Source: JAYZDP01 sp036337765 (GTDB lineage Bacteria > Acidobacteriota > Thermoanaerobaculia > Multivoradales > Multivoraceae). From it: DNA of 43,917 nucleotides. Every line of letters begins with the position of its first letter. Position 1 is the first letter of the stretch. This document shows, piece after piece, positions 1 through 8,603 of this stretch. The notes beneath the pieces were generated by a model. It ran no database searches. It saw only the letters and a program-made list of their open reading frames with translations, and was not told where the DNA came from. Location of the stretch: the NCBI GenBank assembly GCA_036337765.1, contig JAYZDP010000229.1:1-43917 (forward strand), in the 5' to 3' direction. A program made the position numbers and the translations under genes.

Positions 1-9
1 CCGACGATC

Positions 10-837
10 TCAGCCAGCCAGGGCGGGGAACCCAGGTATCGCACTGGCGCGGCGAACCATCTCGAGCCCCTCCGATTCCTGGATCTCCTCCAGCCAAGCC
101 AACCGGCTCAGCGTGTCCACCGCACGAGTCCGCACGGTCCCTCCCGGAGCCAGCTCGACATAGACCGCGGGTGAGCGACGCTCCTTGGCTGAGACATGCC
201 TACCGCGTTCATCAGCCGATGGGTTTCTGGTTCGGGCCAAGCCATGAGCGGCACATGGCGAACACGAGTCACCTCCAGCCCCTCCTCCTCAAAACGGATC
301 GGGAACGACATCTTGACGCCCGCGACCTCGGCCATCCGGAAGTGCATGGCAACGGGCGCGTCATCCCAACACGCAACGGTCTGCTCGTGCGCAGCCAGCG
401 CCTCCGGGTGGGCTCGCAGGAAGCGGGCCTGATTGGCGACGAACGGCGCGACGCGGCCTCCTCATCGAGGCCACGATGGCTCGCGGATCTCTAAAGACAT
501 ACACCACCCGTGCCGAAGCGAGGCGGGAGCTCTCCCGCCAGCTGTACGTCAGGTTGGGAGCCTTCAAGACCACAAAGCGAATGTGCTGGAGGAGGTGCCC
601 GGGGGAGTCGAAACACTCAAGGGCTCTCGCGTACTCTCGACTCGCTCGACGACACACCTCGTCCGAAGTGACCCTATCCTTGACCAGTTTCCATTTCCCG
701 AGTGCTTCGAAGGCCCAGTCGTAGAGACCGTCCTCCTCGTCAAGCAGAACCGCCTTCGGGTGCGCCCCCAAGATCTGCCCGACGAGCGTCGTGCCACTCC
801 TTTGACAGCCGACGACGATCACGAAGGTCCTAGTCAC
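10..837 (-). pseudogene. Sulfotransferase, frameshifted
   Basis: PAPS-dependent sulfotransferase family, probably transferring sulfate to a sugar or lipid. The GTG start at 837 opens a frame with the 5'-phosphosulfate loop GCQRSGTTLVGQ near residues 10-21 and a 3'-phosphate motif, VYVFRDPRAIVASM, near residues 113-126. Just after the second motif (about 455-462) the good reading moves to another frame, which continues GGRVAPFVANQARF and later FRMAEVAGVKM. Near 200-240 plausible coding returns to the first frame (ELAPGGTVRTRAV) and ends at TGA 10-12. Two frame changes are therefore needed, and the exact point of the second is uncertain. This is either a decayed gene or sequencing error. It is divergent from the sulfotransferase fusion at 953, from which 115 bases separate it. 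Confidence 0.6.
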
Positions 838-952
838 GGCGACGGGGCTGGTATCTCGTAGGCTCTCGCTTGACTCAAGAGGGCGTCGGGGATGGCTGCG
901 CCATAATACTCGCGGCCCGAGAAGGCTCGCGCCAGCTGACGGTCATCCAGAA

Positions 953-2515
953 TTGAGCCAGCGTCAATACCCCAAGATCCACCCGGCAGGGTCCGACGCG
1001 AGCCGTCCGATCAGCTTCGTTACCGTCCGATTCTCGGATGACTACCTCCACAACATCCTGCGCTCTGAGTGCGTCCACGACGCACTCAACGAGCTGATCA
1101 CGATTGACAATCGTAAGAATCTCTTCTTCGACAACCTCGGACAGGCGATCAACGCCGGACTGGAACGGGCGCGAAACGAGCTGATCGCAGTGGTCCACGA
1201 GGACGTCCTGCTGCCGACCGGTTGGCAGCAACGGCTAGAGCGATCGCTCTCCGAGCTTGAAGGGTCTGATCCGGATTGGGGTTTGCTTGGGTCGGTGGGA
1301 TGGGATGCCCGGAACGATCTGATCGGGCACTGGAGCGATCCCTATGTCTACCGAAACACCTTCTCGGAGCGAGACTTCGAGCCGGTCCGCACCATCGACG
1401 AACAACTGATGCTGTTCAGAAGATCCACGGGACTGCGCCTCGACGAGTTTCTTCCCTCCATTCATGGAATTGGTCGCGACCTGGCGTCGACGCTAGGTGA
1501 GCGCGGTCTCAGAACCTACGTGATCAACGCGCCGACGATCCACAAGTACGCGAATGAGCAAGGCATGACGATCACGGTCCGAGAGGAATCGCCCAAGATC
1601 GTGGGCCGTGAGCTGCCTTCGTTCGCGGCTGACTGGGATTGCTGCGAGGAATACCTTGCAATCAAATGGCCCGAATGGAGGTCCTCTGACCAACATGCCC
1701 CCCAGTGGGATCATGTTCGCTTCTCCGAAGACATCCGTCGAAGTCTAGAGGAGCCCGTGATCTTGCTCTCGAGAGGCGGTTCCGGCTCGCGACTCGTCTC
1801 CTCGCTCGCGCGCGATGCCGGTGTGTTCCTGGGGAACGAAGTCAGTCTCTCGGGCGATTCGTCCGAGATGGTCCGGGCGATCTACATGGCCGTCCTGAAC
1901 AGACACCTCCATCGAGTGGGCTGGCAGAAAGAAGGGATCGTTCCCCGGATTCGACTTGCGGCTGCGGAGATGCTCGAACGAGCTCCGTCGCGTCCGTTGC
2001 TGTGGGGATTCAAGCTTCCGGAAAGCCTGCTGATTCTCCCCGAACTCGACCAGGCCTTCTCCCGCGCACGCTATCTCCATCTGATCCGCGATCCTCTGAC
2101 TACCTGCCTGCGACGTACCCATATGACTGCGCGACTCGACAACACGATCGGCCGGTTGGCGATTCGGGAGGCGTACCGGCACAGCGGGAGAGACCTGTCC
2201 CGGAGCCTGGAGGACTCCCCGGCACTGCGTATGGCGTTCACGACTCTTCATCAGCTCAAGATGGGGCGAAAGTACGCTCTGGAGCACTTCGACGACCGCT
2301 ACCACGAACTGCGTTTCGAGGATTTGCTGTCCTCCCCGGGACGTGTACTCGCCGGAGTCGGCCGCTGGCTCGGTGTACAACCGACGAACGACTCCATCGC
2401 ACGAGAGATCGATCAGGACAGGGCTGCGAGGCCATCGGCCATCTATGCACCCCTGATCGAGGAGAGAGTCGCGGCAACCCTCGAGCCCCTGCGTCGCGAA
2501 CTCGGCTACCTCTAG
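953..2515 (+). CDS. Fusion protein: StrF-type glycosyltransferase domain plus sulfotransferase domain
   Basis: A 520-residue protein. The first 215 residues resemble the StrF-like glycosyltransferase family: an N-terminal strand SFVTVRFSDDYL, then ELIAVVHEDVLLPTGW (a donor-site-like acidic motif) and GLLGSVGWDARNDLIG. From about residue 267 a second domain begins with LSRGGSGSRL, which fits a sulfotransferase 5'-phosphosulfate loop. LHLIRDP near residue 375 fits the 3'-phosphate site. I infer that one polypeptide both builds and sulfates, or tailors, a surface glycan. The TTG start at 953 is the only convenient one in frame and is uncertain. The neighbouring sulfotransferase, glycosyltransferase and epimerase support a glycan role; the acceptor is unknown. 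Confidence 0.7.
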   Translation: MSQRQYPKIHPAGSDASRPISFVTVRFSDDYLHNILRSECVHDALNELITIDNRKNLFFDNLGQAINAGLERARNELIAVVHEDVLLPTGWQQRLERSLSELEGSDPDWGLLGSVGWDARNDLIGHWSDPYVYRNTFSERDFEPVRTIDEQLMLFRRSTGLRLDEFLPSIHGIGRDLASTLGERGLRTYVINAPTIHKYANEQGMTITVREESPKIVGRELPSFAADWDCCEEYLAIKWPEWRSSDQHAPQWDHVRFSEDIRRSLEEPVILLSRGGSGSRLVSSLARDAGVFLGNEVSLSGDSSEMVRAIYMAVLNRHLHRVGWQKEGIVPRIRLAAAEMLERAPSRPLLWGFKLPESLLILPELDQAFSRARYLHLIRDPLTTCLRRTHMTARLDNTIGRLAIREAYRHSGRDLSRSLEDSPALRMAFTTLHQLKMGRKYALEHFDDRYHELRFEDLLSSPGRVLAGVGRWLGVQPTNDSIAREIDQDRAARPSAIYAPLIEERVAATLEPLRRELGYL

Positions 2516-2563
2516 CTCGGTGCCTGCAGGCCGCTTCCAACCCGGCTGGTTCGAGTCATCAGG

Positions 2564-3580
2564 CTATGCACCGCCTCCTGGAGTTGTCAGCAGGACCTTC
2601 ACCAGCCTGCGCCCGACGCGCGCGGCCGTCAGGACGCTCTGGCGGCCGACCTCGGCCAGGACCTCGGATATCCCCGAGCCCGGTCCGGCCACCCACTCGC
2701 ATTCGATCGGCTCGGCGGGCTCGGCTTTCCGGAGGGGCACCTCGACGGTCGCCAGCCCCCAGTCGGGGTCGTTCGGGACCTCGATGGAGGGCTCGCGACG
2801 CGGGTTCATGGTGCGCCGGGTCGGAGCGAACCAGGCTCGCGAGTGCGCGAGGTGGAGGAAATCGAGTCCGATCTCGCGCTCGAGGTCGTACGCGCAGCGG
2901 TTGATCGTAGCCCGATAGCCCAGGTCGGCCTCCATGAACCCCCAGTAGATCAGCCGCTCGTCGTAGCCCCTGTACGCCTCCCAGAGCTCACGAGACAGGA
3001 TGACGATGCCCACGGGCGCGTCGAACCAGGGCGACTGCAATCGTCCCTCGCGGGGCAGGCGACGACCGAAGCGCTCGACGTACCGAACGACGTCGTGGAA
3101 TGGGGGCGTCGTTCGGGCGAACGCCTCCGGGATCGACCGGCGGCCCACGAAGAGCAGTCCCTCCGACCAGCGCTGGCGCGCGGCGGCCGACTCGCGGAGG
3201 CCCGCGAGGAAGCGCTCGAAGAAGGAGCCCCCGACGAGGGTGTCCTGGTCGATCCGGCCGATGAAGTCGCCGGTCGCCCGGCGGATGGCGGCGTTGTTGG
3301 CGAAGACCTCGGCGAAGGGGCTGTCCTGCTGGAGCTCCGAGGCGAACCCCGGGCTGATCTCGAGGAAGCGTGTGATCCGCGCCGCCACCGGGGAGAGTCG
3401 GAGAACTTCTCGCAGAGCGGTCGCGCTCCCCCAGTCGGCCACGATAATCTCTACGTCCTGCTCACAGCCCAGCGATTCGACCTGGTGCGCCGCGAAGTTC
3501 AGCGTCGTCTCGAGCTGCCAGACCGAGTTTCCCGCGTAGCTGTCGTTGCGGGAGCACAGCACCAGGGTGAGCAAAGGCAA
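2564..3580 (-). CDS. Glycosyltransferase (GT-A fold, galactosyltransferase-like)
   Basis: About 338 residues. It begins with a Rossmann-like strand (LTLVLCSRNDSYAG), followed by VEIIVADWGSA. The metal-binding motif is probably GDFIGRIDQDTLVGG (DQD near residue 120). WGFMEADLGYR in the C-terminal half matches the W-G-x-E-D/A-x-D pattern of galactosyltransferase C-terminal domains. The frame is open further upstream (to 3775), but that part is rich in Pro, Cys and Arg and unlike protein. A TTG at 3580 preceded by GGAG is the more likely start. It converges with the sulfotransferase fusion at 953-2515. Substrates cannot be told. Confidence 0.7.
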   Translation of the reverse strand: MPLLTLVLCSRNDSYAGNSVWQLETTLNFAAHQVESLGCEQDVEIIVADWGSATALREVLRLSPVAARITRFLEISPGFASELQQDSPFAEVFANNAAIRRATGDFIGRIDQDTLVGGSFFERFLAGLRESAAARQRWSEGLLFVGRRSIPEAFARTTPPFHDVVRYVERFGRRLPREGRLQSPWFDAPVGIVILSRELWEAYRGYDERLIYWGFMEADLGYRATINRCAYDLEREIGLDFLHLAHSRAWFAPTRRTMNPRREPSIEVPNDPDWGLATVEVPLRKAEPAEPIECEWVAGPGSGISEVLAEVGRQSVLTAARVGRRLVKVLLTTPGGGA

Positions 3581-3853
3581 GTGGAAGTCTCCGCCAGGGT
3601 AGGAAGTCGAGCCCCGGGTTGCCCTCAGCACAGGGGGGCTGGGGCAGGACGCGCACGCCGCAGGCAGGGGATCGGCAACTCGGGTTGCCGGCGTAGCACA
3701 TTCTAGGCCGCGGCAGGAAGATCGCGCACCGTTTGCAGGAAAAAGGCCACTCACTATTTCAAATCTCAAGCGCAAGCGCTTGGACGGCGCCTGCGAGGGT
3801 GAGTGTGTCCTCCCAGAATTTTTCGTCCGATTGTGGAATACGGAGCCATTGCC

Positions 3854-4900
3854 ATGGATTGGTCCAAGAAGAACGTCCTCGTCACCGGGGGATGCTCGTT
3901 CATCGCTTCACATCTGGTGGACGCCCTCGTCGCGCGGGGCGCGTCGGTTCGGGCGGTCGACGACCTCTCGAGCGGCATTCCCGAGAACCTCGAGGGGGCG
4001 CTGGAGAGCGGCCGGGTCGAGTTCATCGAGGCGGATCTGCTCGATCCGACGACTGCCGCGAAGGCCGTCCAGGGCATGAACGTGGTCTTCCACCTCGCCG
4101 CGACGCACGGCGGCCGCGGCTACATCGACACCCATCAGGCGGCCTGCGCGACGAACCTGGTGCTCGACGGCATCGTCATCCGGGAGTCCCATCGGGCCGG
4201 CGTCGAGCAGCTGACCTTCGCCTCTTCGGGCTGCGTCTACCCGACCAGCCTCCAGCACAACCCGGACGAGATCCTCTACCTGACCGAAGATTGCGTGAAG
4301 CCGCCCTACGAGGCCGACGACATGTACGGCTGGGCGAAGCTGATGGCCGAGTTCACCCTGCGCGCCTACCACCATGACTACGGGTTCAAGTGCGCCTCGG
4401 TGCGCTATTTCACGGCCTACGGCGAGCGCTGCCCCGCCAACCACGCAGTGATCGCGATGATCGGCCGGGCGTTCCTGCGGCAGGACCCGTATGTGGTGTG
4501 GGGCTCAGGTGAGCAGATCCGCAACTGGACGTACGTGTCGGACATCGTCGAGGGCACGATCCGCGCGGCCGAGCGGGTTGAGGACGGCACCGCTGTGAAT
4601 CTCGGAACGACCGAGCGCACCTCGGTCATGCAGGCGGCGCAGATGATCCTCGAGCGCTGCGACCATCCGGCGACGATCCAGCCCGATCCGTCCAAGCCCA
4701 CGGGTCCCTACAACCGGGTCGCCGACAACGAGCTGGCCAAGAGACTGCTCGACTGGGAGCCCCAGTTCAGCTTCTCGGACGGCCTCGACAAGTCCATCCG
4801 CTGGTACTTCGACAACCACGACCGCGAGGCCCTGGCGGCCGACTTCGAGGCTTCGCTGACCGAGCGTGGCCTCGAGGGCGGCGGCAAGAAGGCGAGTTGA
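3854..4900 (+). CDS. NAD-dependent epimerase/dehydratase (extended SDR)
   Basis: A 348-residue extended short-chain dehydrogenase acting on nucleotide sugars. Residues 8-20 form the NAD-binding turn, VLVTGGCSFIASH. The usual TGGAGFIGSH has become TGG-C-S-FI-A-SH, so two glycines of GxxGxxG are Ser15 and Ala18. The catalytic set is otherwise present: Ser124/Ser125 in SSGCVYP, and Tyr158 and Lys162 in YGWAK. RNWTYVSDIVEG is the typical C-terminal substrate-domain motif. ATG 3854 is chosen because GGAG lies eight bases before it; the frame is open from 3803. It probably supplies a sugar nucleotide to the neighbouring glycosyltransferases. UDP-sugar 4-epimerase or dehydratase activity cannot be separated by eye. 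Confidence 0.82.
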   Translation: MDWSKKNVLVTGGCSFIASHLVDALVARGASVRAVDDLSSGIPENLEGALESGRVEFIEADLLDPTTAAKAVQGMNVVFHLAATHGGRGYIDTHQAACATNLVLDGIVIRESHRAGVEQLTFASSGCVYPTSLQHNPDEILYLTEDCVKPPYEADDMYGWAKLMAEFTLRAYHHDYGFKCASVRYFTAYGERCPANHAVIAMIGRAFLRQDPYVVWGSGEQIRNWTYVSDIVEGTIRAAERVEDGTAVNLGTTERTSVMQAAQMILERCDHPATIQPDPSKPTGPYNRVADNELAKRLLDWEPQFSFSDGLDKSIRWYFDNHDREALAADFEASLTERGLEGGGKKAS

Positions 4901-4991
4901 GGTTGGCGCGACGCGAGCTACGCACCGCGTCCACCGAAATGCGTCATGTCCCCATCACATAGGTGAACGCATTGCGTTTGCTGGACTTACA

Positions 4992-5067
4992 TGGTGGGCC
5001 GTGAGGGGATCGAACCCCCGACCCGCGGATTAAAAGTCCGCCGCTCTACCAACTGAGCTAACGGCCC
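4992..5067 (-). tRNA. tRNA-Lys (anticodon UUU)
   Basis: The minus strand folds as a full cloverleaf. The acceptor GGGCCGT pairs with ACGGCCC, followed by A and an encoded CCA (4992-4994). The D arm is GCTC..GAGC, the anticodon loop centre is TTT, and the T arm is GGGGG-TTCGATC-CCC. It lies just downstream of purA on the same strand, 29 bases after its stop. Confidence 0.95.
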
Positions 5068-5096
5068 CGGCGCAGTATAGAAGAGTCGAAAACGAC

Positions 5097-6404
5097 TCAG
5101 GAGCCGACTTCCAGGAGCGCTGGGAAAAGCTCCGGGTCGCGAAGCACGGTCTCTTCGCGCTTGGCGCCGGTCGAGATCAAATCGACCGAGGCACCGACGA
5201 AACGCTCGATGAACTCGACGTAGCTGCGCGCCGCCTCGGGTAGATCGCCGTGATCGACGGTACCGACGGTCGATGCCCGCCAACCCGGCAGCGTCTCGTA
5301 CTCGGGGACGACCTTCGCCAGATCGGTGACGTCCGCGGGCACGCTCGAGACCGGCTGGCCGTCGATGCGGTAGCCGGTGCAGACCGGGATCTCTTCGAGA
5401 GAGTCGAGGACGTCGAGCTTTGTCAGTGCGATCGAGTCCACCCCGCTCACCCGCCGCGCGTAGCGCGCCGCGACCAGGTCGAGCCAACCGCAGCGGCGCG
5501 GGCGACCCGTAGTGGTACCGAACTCGTTGCCGCGGCGGCGGATACGCTCGCCGACCTCGTCGTCGAGCTCGCTCGGGAACGGGCCCTCGCCGACGCGCGT
5601 GGTGTAGGCCTTGAGCACCCCGACGATACGGTCGGCGGTGCACGGCGAGACTCCACTGCCGGGGCTATAGTTGCCGGCCGCGGTGTTGGAGCTCGTCACA
5701 TACGGGTAGGTGCCGTGATCGACGTCGAGCAGCGTTCCCTGGGCACCCTCGAAGAGCACCTTCTCGCCAGCCTCGAGCCACTCGTTCAGAAGCACCGTCG
5801 TGTCGCGCACGTAGGGCTTCATGCGGGGGCGCCACTGGCGTGCCGTATCGAGACCCTCGACCACCAACTCCTGCGTACGAGCCGCATCGCCGAGCTCGCG
5901 GCTGCGACGCCGGATCGCTTCCTCCACCCGCGCCTCGAAGTCGTCGCTCAAGAGGTCGTACAGGCGCAGCCCGTCGCGTGCGACCTTGGCTTCATAGGCC
6001 GGGCCGATACCGCGCGAGGTCGTACCGATCTTGAAATCGCCCAGCGCCGCCTCCCGGCTCTTGTCCAGGGCGATGTGGACGTCCATGAGCAATGACGCAC
6101 GGCTGGAGATGAAGAGCCTGCCGTCGATGGCGACTCCCAGGCCCTGGAGCATCTCGACTTCCTCGAGAAACGCACCCGGGTGCACCACCATGCCGTTACC
6201 CAGCACGCAGTGCGCCTGCGGGCGCAGAATGCCCGAGGGAATCAGATGGAGCGCGAAGTGCTCGTCTCCGAACTTGACGGTGTGGCCGGCGTTATGGCCG
6301 CCCTGAAAACGCACCACCGCGTCGAAGCCGGGCGAGAGTATGTCGACCACCTTGCCCTTGCCCTCGTCCCCCCACTGCATCCCGATGACGACGACGTTGG
6401 ACAT
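5097..6404 (-). CDS. purA: Adenylosuccinate synthetase
   Basis: Catalyses the GTP-dependent joining of IMP and aspartate to adenylosuccinate, the first committed step to AMP, in the cytoplasm. The 435 residues match the normal family length. The P-loop and catalytic Asp are in GMQWGDEGKGKVVD (residues 8-21). The IMP-binding and catalytic His is in FQGGHNAGHT. IGTTSRGIGPAYE and GTTTGRPRRCGW are also present. The start is the ATG at 6404, giving the standard MSNVVVIGMQWGDE amino end; the open frame upstream is not used. It is divergent from the ccsA/hemX gene, with only about 50 bases between, so the two promoters must overlap. tRNA-Lys follows. Confidence 0.97.
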   Translation of the reverse strand: MSNVVVIGMQWGDEGKGKVVDILSPGFDAVVRFQGGHNAGHTVKFGDEHFALHLIPSGILRPQAHCVLGNGMVVHPGAFLEEVEMLQGLGVAIDGRLFISSRASLLMDVHIALDKSREAALGDFKIGTTSRGIGPAYEAKVARDGLRLYDLLSDDFEARVEEAIRRRSRELGDAARTQELVVEGLDTARQWRPRMKPYVRDTTVLLNEWLEAGEKVLFEGAQGTLLDVDHGTYPYVTSSNTAAGNYSPGSGVSPCTADRIVGVLKAYTTRVGEGPFPSELDDEVGERIRRRGNEFGTTTGRPRRCGWLDLVAARYARRVSGVDSIALTKLDVLDSLEEIPVCTGYRIDGQPVSSVPADVTDLAKVVPEYETLPGWRASTVGTVDHGDLPEAARSYVEFIERFVGASVDLISTGAKREETVLRDPELFPALLEVGS

Positions 6405-6456
6405 GGCTTCCTCAGGCGGCCGCACACGGTAACACACGGGTAGAATCGCCCCCGAC

Positions 6457-7296
6457 GTGGAACCACAGTTCATGGAAGCCGTTCTCGACGCCGCTGCAGT
6501 GCTCCTACCGCTCGCCTACCTGCTGGTGGCGGTCGACTACGGTTTCCTGTTTTTCGGCAACCGCTCGTTCCTGCCAGGTGGCTCGAGCCTGGCACTGCGC
6601 ATCGTTCTCGTCGCGCATCTCGGCTACCTAACACTGCTCGCCGCTCACTTCCAGCACTTCCCTGCCGCCAACGTGTCAGAGGCGCTCTCGATCGTCGCCT
6701 TTTCCATCCTGGCGGTGTACGCAATCGTCGAGTGGCTCGGGAACGAGACCTCGACGGGCTTCTGGATGGTCGCCCTCGCCTTCCTCTTCGCACTCGGCGC
6801 GTCGCTCATGTCGGGCTCCACGCCGGAGGATCGCGAGCTCTTCCGCAATCCCTTCTTCTTCGGTCACGCCTCGCTTGCACTCCTGAGCTCGGCCGCCTTC
6901 GCGGTCGCGGCGAGCTACGCGTTCCTATTTCTGCGCCTGTACCGAGAGCTCAAGGCCGGTCGCTTCACGCTCTTTTTCGGCAAACTACCGCCGCTCGAAG
7001 TACTCGAGCGGATGATGTCGGGGGCACTGCTGGTCGGTTTCATCGCGCTGACAGGTGCGGTGGTGACCGGCTTCGTATGGGCCTTTCAGGTGGTCCCCGG
7101 CGAGTTCTTCAAGGACTCCAAGACCGTCGCCACCCTGGTCGTATGGGCGCTGTACGCCGCTGTTCTACTGCTGCGGCGACTGCGACGCTGGCAGGGGCGT
7201 GAGACTGCCATCGCCAGCCTCGCCGGTTTCGCCTTCACGCTCTTCTCGTTCGTAGCCATCAACCTCTGGCTCTCCGACTTCCACTCCTTCAACTAA
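6457..7296 (+). CDS. Cytochrome c assembly (CcsA/HemX-like) membrane protein
   Basis: An integral membrane protein of about 279 residues with roughly eight hydrophobic segments (for example residues 12-30, 45-65, 80-95, 103-118, 138-160, 195-218, 227-240 and 252-272). It resembles the CcsA/ResC/HemX family. It sits two bases before the hemA start and heads a hemX-hemA-hemC-hemD order. HemX relatives near hemA are known to influence GluTR level or haem handling; the exact role here is inferred. The WWxxD haem-handling motif of true CcsA was not seen, which favours HemX. GTG 6457 or ATG 6472 could be the start, and neither has a strong ribosome site. Confidence 0.8.
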   Translation: MEPQFMEAVLDAAAVLLPLAYLLVAVDYGFLFFGNRSFLPGGSSLALRIVLVAHLGYLTLLAAHFQHFPAANVSEALSIVAFSILAVYAIVEWLGNETSTGFWMVALAFLFALGASLMSGSTPEDRELFRNPFFFGHASLALLSSAAFAVAASYAFLFLRLYRELKAGRFTLFFGKLPPLEVLERMMSGALLVGFIALTGAVVTGFVWAFQVVPGEFFKDSKTVATLVVWALYAAVLLLRRLRRWQGRETAIASLAGFAFTLFSFVAINLWLSDFHSFN

Positions 7297-7298
7297 CG

Positions 7299-8603
7299 AT
7301 GGCGCGCTTGCCCGGTAGCTACTCCGCCGAACTACCGATCCTGGTGGTGGGGACCGACCATCACCATGCGCTCCTGGAGCTGCGCGAGCGCGTGGCCTAC
7401 GACCCGCGGGAGACTGAGGACGCGCTCGTGGGTTTGATCGCCATGCCCGAGATCGAGGAGGCGGTGTTGGTTTCGACCTGCAACCGCACCGAGGTCTACG
7501 TCCGCCACCACGACGGTCTGGATGCCTTCCAGCAGAGTCTCGAGACGGTGTTTCTCGCCCGCGCGCCTGAGATCGGAGAAGAGGGCCGCTTCTTCGTCAA
7601 ACGCGGCGACGCCGCTGCACGCCACCTGTTGTCGGTCGCCGCGGGGCTCGAGTCGATGGTCCTCGGCGAGCCCGAAATCCTCGGTCAAGTCAAGCAGGCC
7701 ACGGTGATGGCCGAGCAGCTGGGGACGGCCGGGGCGGTTCTCGCTCGATTGGCCCGAAGCGCGGCCGCCGCCGGTAGGAGAGCCCGCGCCGAAACGCAGA
7801 TCGGCGCCGGCGCGGTCTCGTTCGGCTACGCGACGGTCGATCTGGCTCGCAACATCTTCCGCGGCCTCGATCAGTGCTCGGTGCTCGTTTTGGGTGCCGG
7901 CGAGACCGCGACCGGCGTCGCCCGCAGCCTGCTGGAGCGCGGCGCTGGGGAGCTGCGGCTCGCCAATCGAACGCGCGAACGTGCCGAGGCCTTCCAGCGC
8001 GAGTTCCCCACTGCCCAGGTTCTGGGCTTCGACGAGCGTCTCGGGGCGCTGGAGGCGGCAGACCTGGTGGTGGCGGCGACCAGTGCACCGGAGCCCGTGC
8101 TGCGCCGTGACGATCTGGAGCCGACCTTGCGCCAGCGCAAGGGACGGCCGCTTCTGATCGTCGACCTCGGAGTGCCGCGAGACGTGGAACCGTCCGTAGG
8201 CGAGTTCGGCAACGTCTTCCTGCACGACGTCGATTCGCTCAAGCAGCTCATCGAGCACAACCTCAAGCGCCGTCGAGAGGAGGTCGCCGGTGTCGAGGCG
8301 ATCGTCGACGAGGAGCTGGAGCGTTTCGCGGTGTGGTTCGGCGGCCTGGAGGCCGCGCCCGTCGTCGCGCAGCTTCATCGCCGAGCTGAAGAGATTCGAC
8401 AGCGAGAGATCTCGAAACACCGCTCGTTGTTCCCCGACACCACCCACGACCAGCTCGACGTCTTGACCCGCTCGATCGTGCGCAAGATCCTCCACCACCC
8501 CAGCGCCCAACTGCGCGAGAGTGCAGAGCAGGAGAACCTCCGCCACCTCGCCGCCCTAAAGGATCTCTTCCGTCTCGACGACAACGAGTCGGACACGAAG
8601 TGA
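7299..8603 (+). CDS. hemA: Glutamyl-tRNA reductase
   Basis: Reduces Glu-tRNA(Glu) with NADPH to glutamate-1-semialdehyde, the entry to the C5 tetrapyrrole pathway. The 434 residues are of normal length. STCNRTEVY carries the nucleophile Cys61. ESMVLGEPEILGQVK is the family signature near residues 114-128. VLVLGAGETATGVARSL near 195-211 is the NADPH-binding Rossmann turn. The C-terminal helical dimerisation region ends with HLAALKDLF. It starts two bases after the hemX-like gene. Its TGA overlaps the GTG of hemC as GTGA, indicating translational coupling along the operon. Confidence 0.97.
   Translation: MARLPGSYSAELPILVVGTDHHHALLELRERVAYDPRETEDALVGLIAMPEIEEAVLVSTCNRTEVYVRHHDGLDAFQQSLETVFLARAPEIGEEGRFFVKRGDAAARHLLSVAAGLESMVLGEPEILGQVKQATVMAEQLGTAGAVLARLARSAAAAGRRARAETQIGAGAVSFGYATVDLARNIFRGLDQCSVLVLGAGETATGVARSLLERGAGELRLANRTRERAEAFQREFPTAQVLGFDERLGALEAADLVVAATSAPEPVLRRDDLEPTLRQRKGRPLLIVDLGVPRDVEPSVGEFGNVFLHDVDSLKQLIEHNLKRRREEVAGVEAIVDEELERFAVWFGGLEAAPVVAQLHRRAEEIRQREISKHRSLFPDTTHDQLDVLTRSIVRKILHHPSAQLRESAEQENLRHLAALKDLFRLDDNESDTK

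Noticed and set aside
1705..2904. Long plus-strand open frame of 399 codons over the fusion gene and beyond
   Set aside because: It is an out-of-frame shadow: Arg/Pro/Ser-rich, no motif, while the other frame has clear glycosyltransferase and sulfotransferase signatures.
7332..8546. 404-codon minus-strand frame opposite hemA
   Set aside because: Antisense shadow caused by high GC codon bias; hemA motifs on the plus strand are complete.
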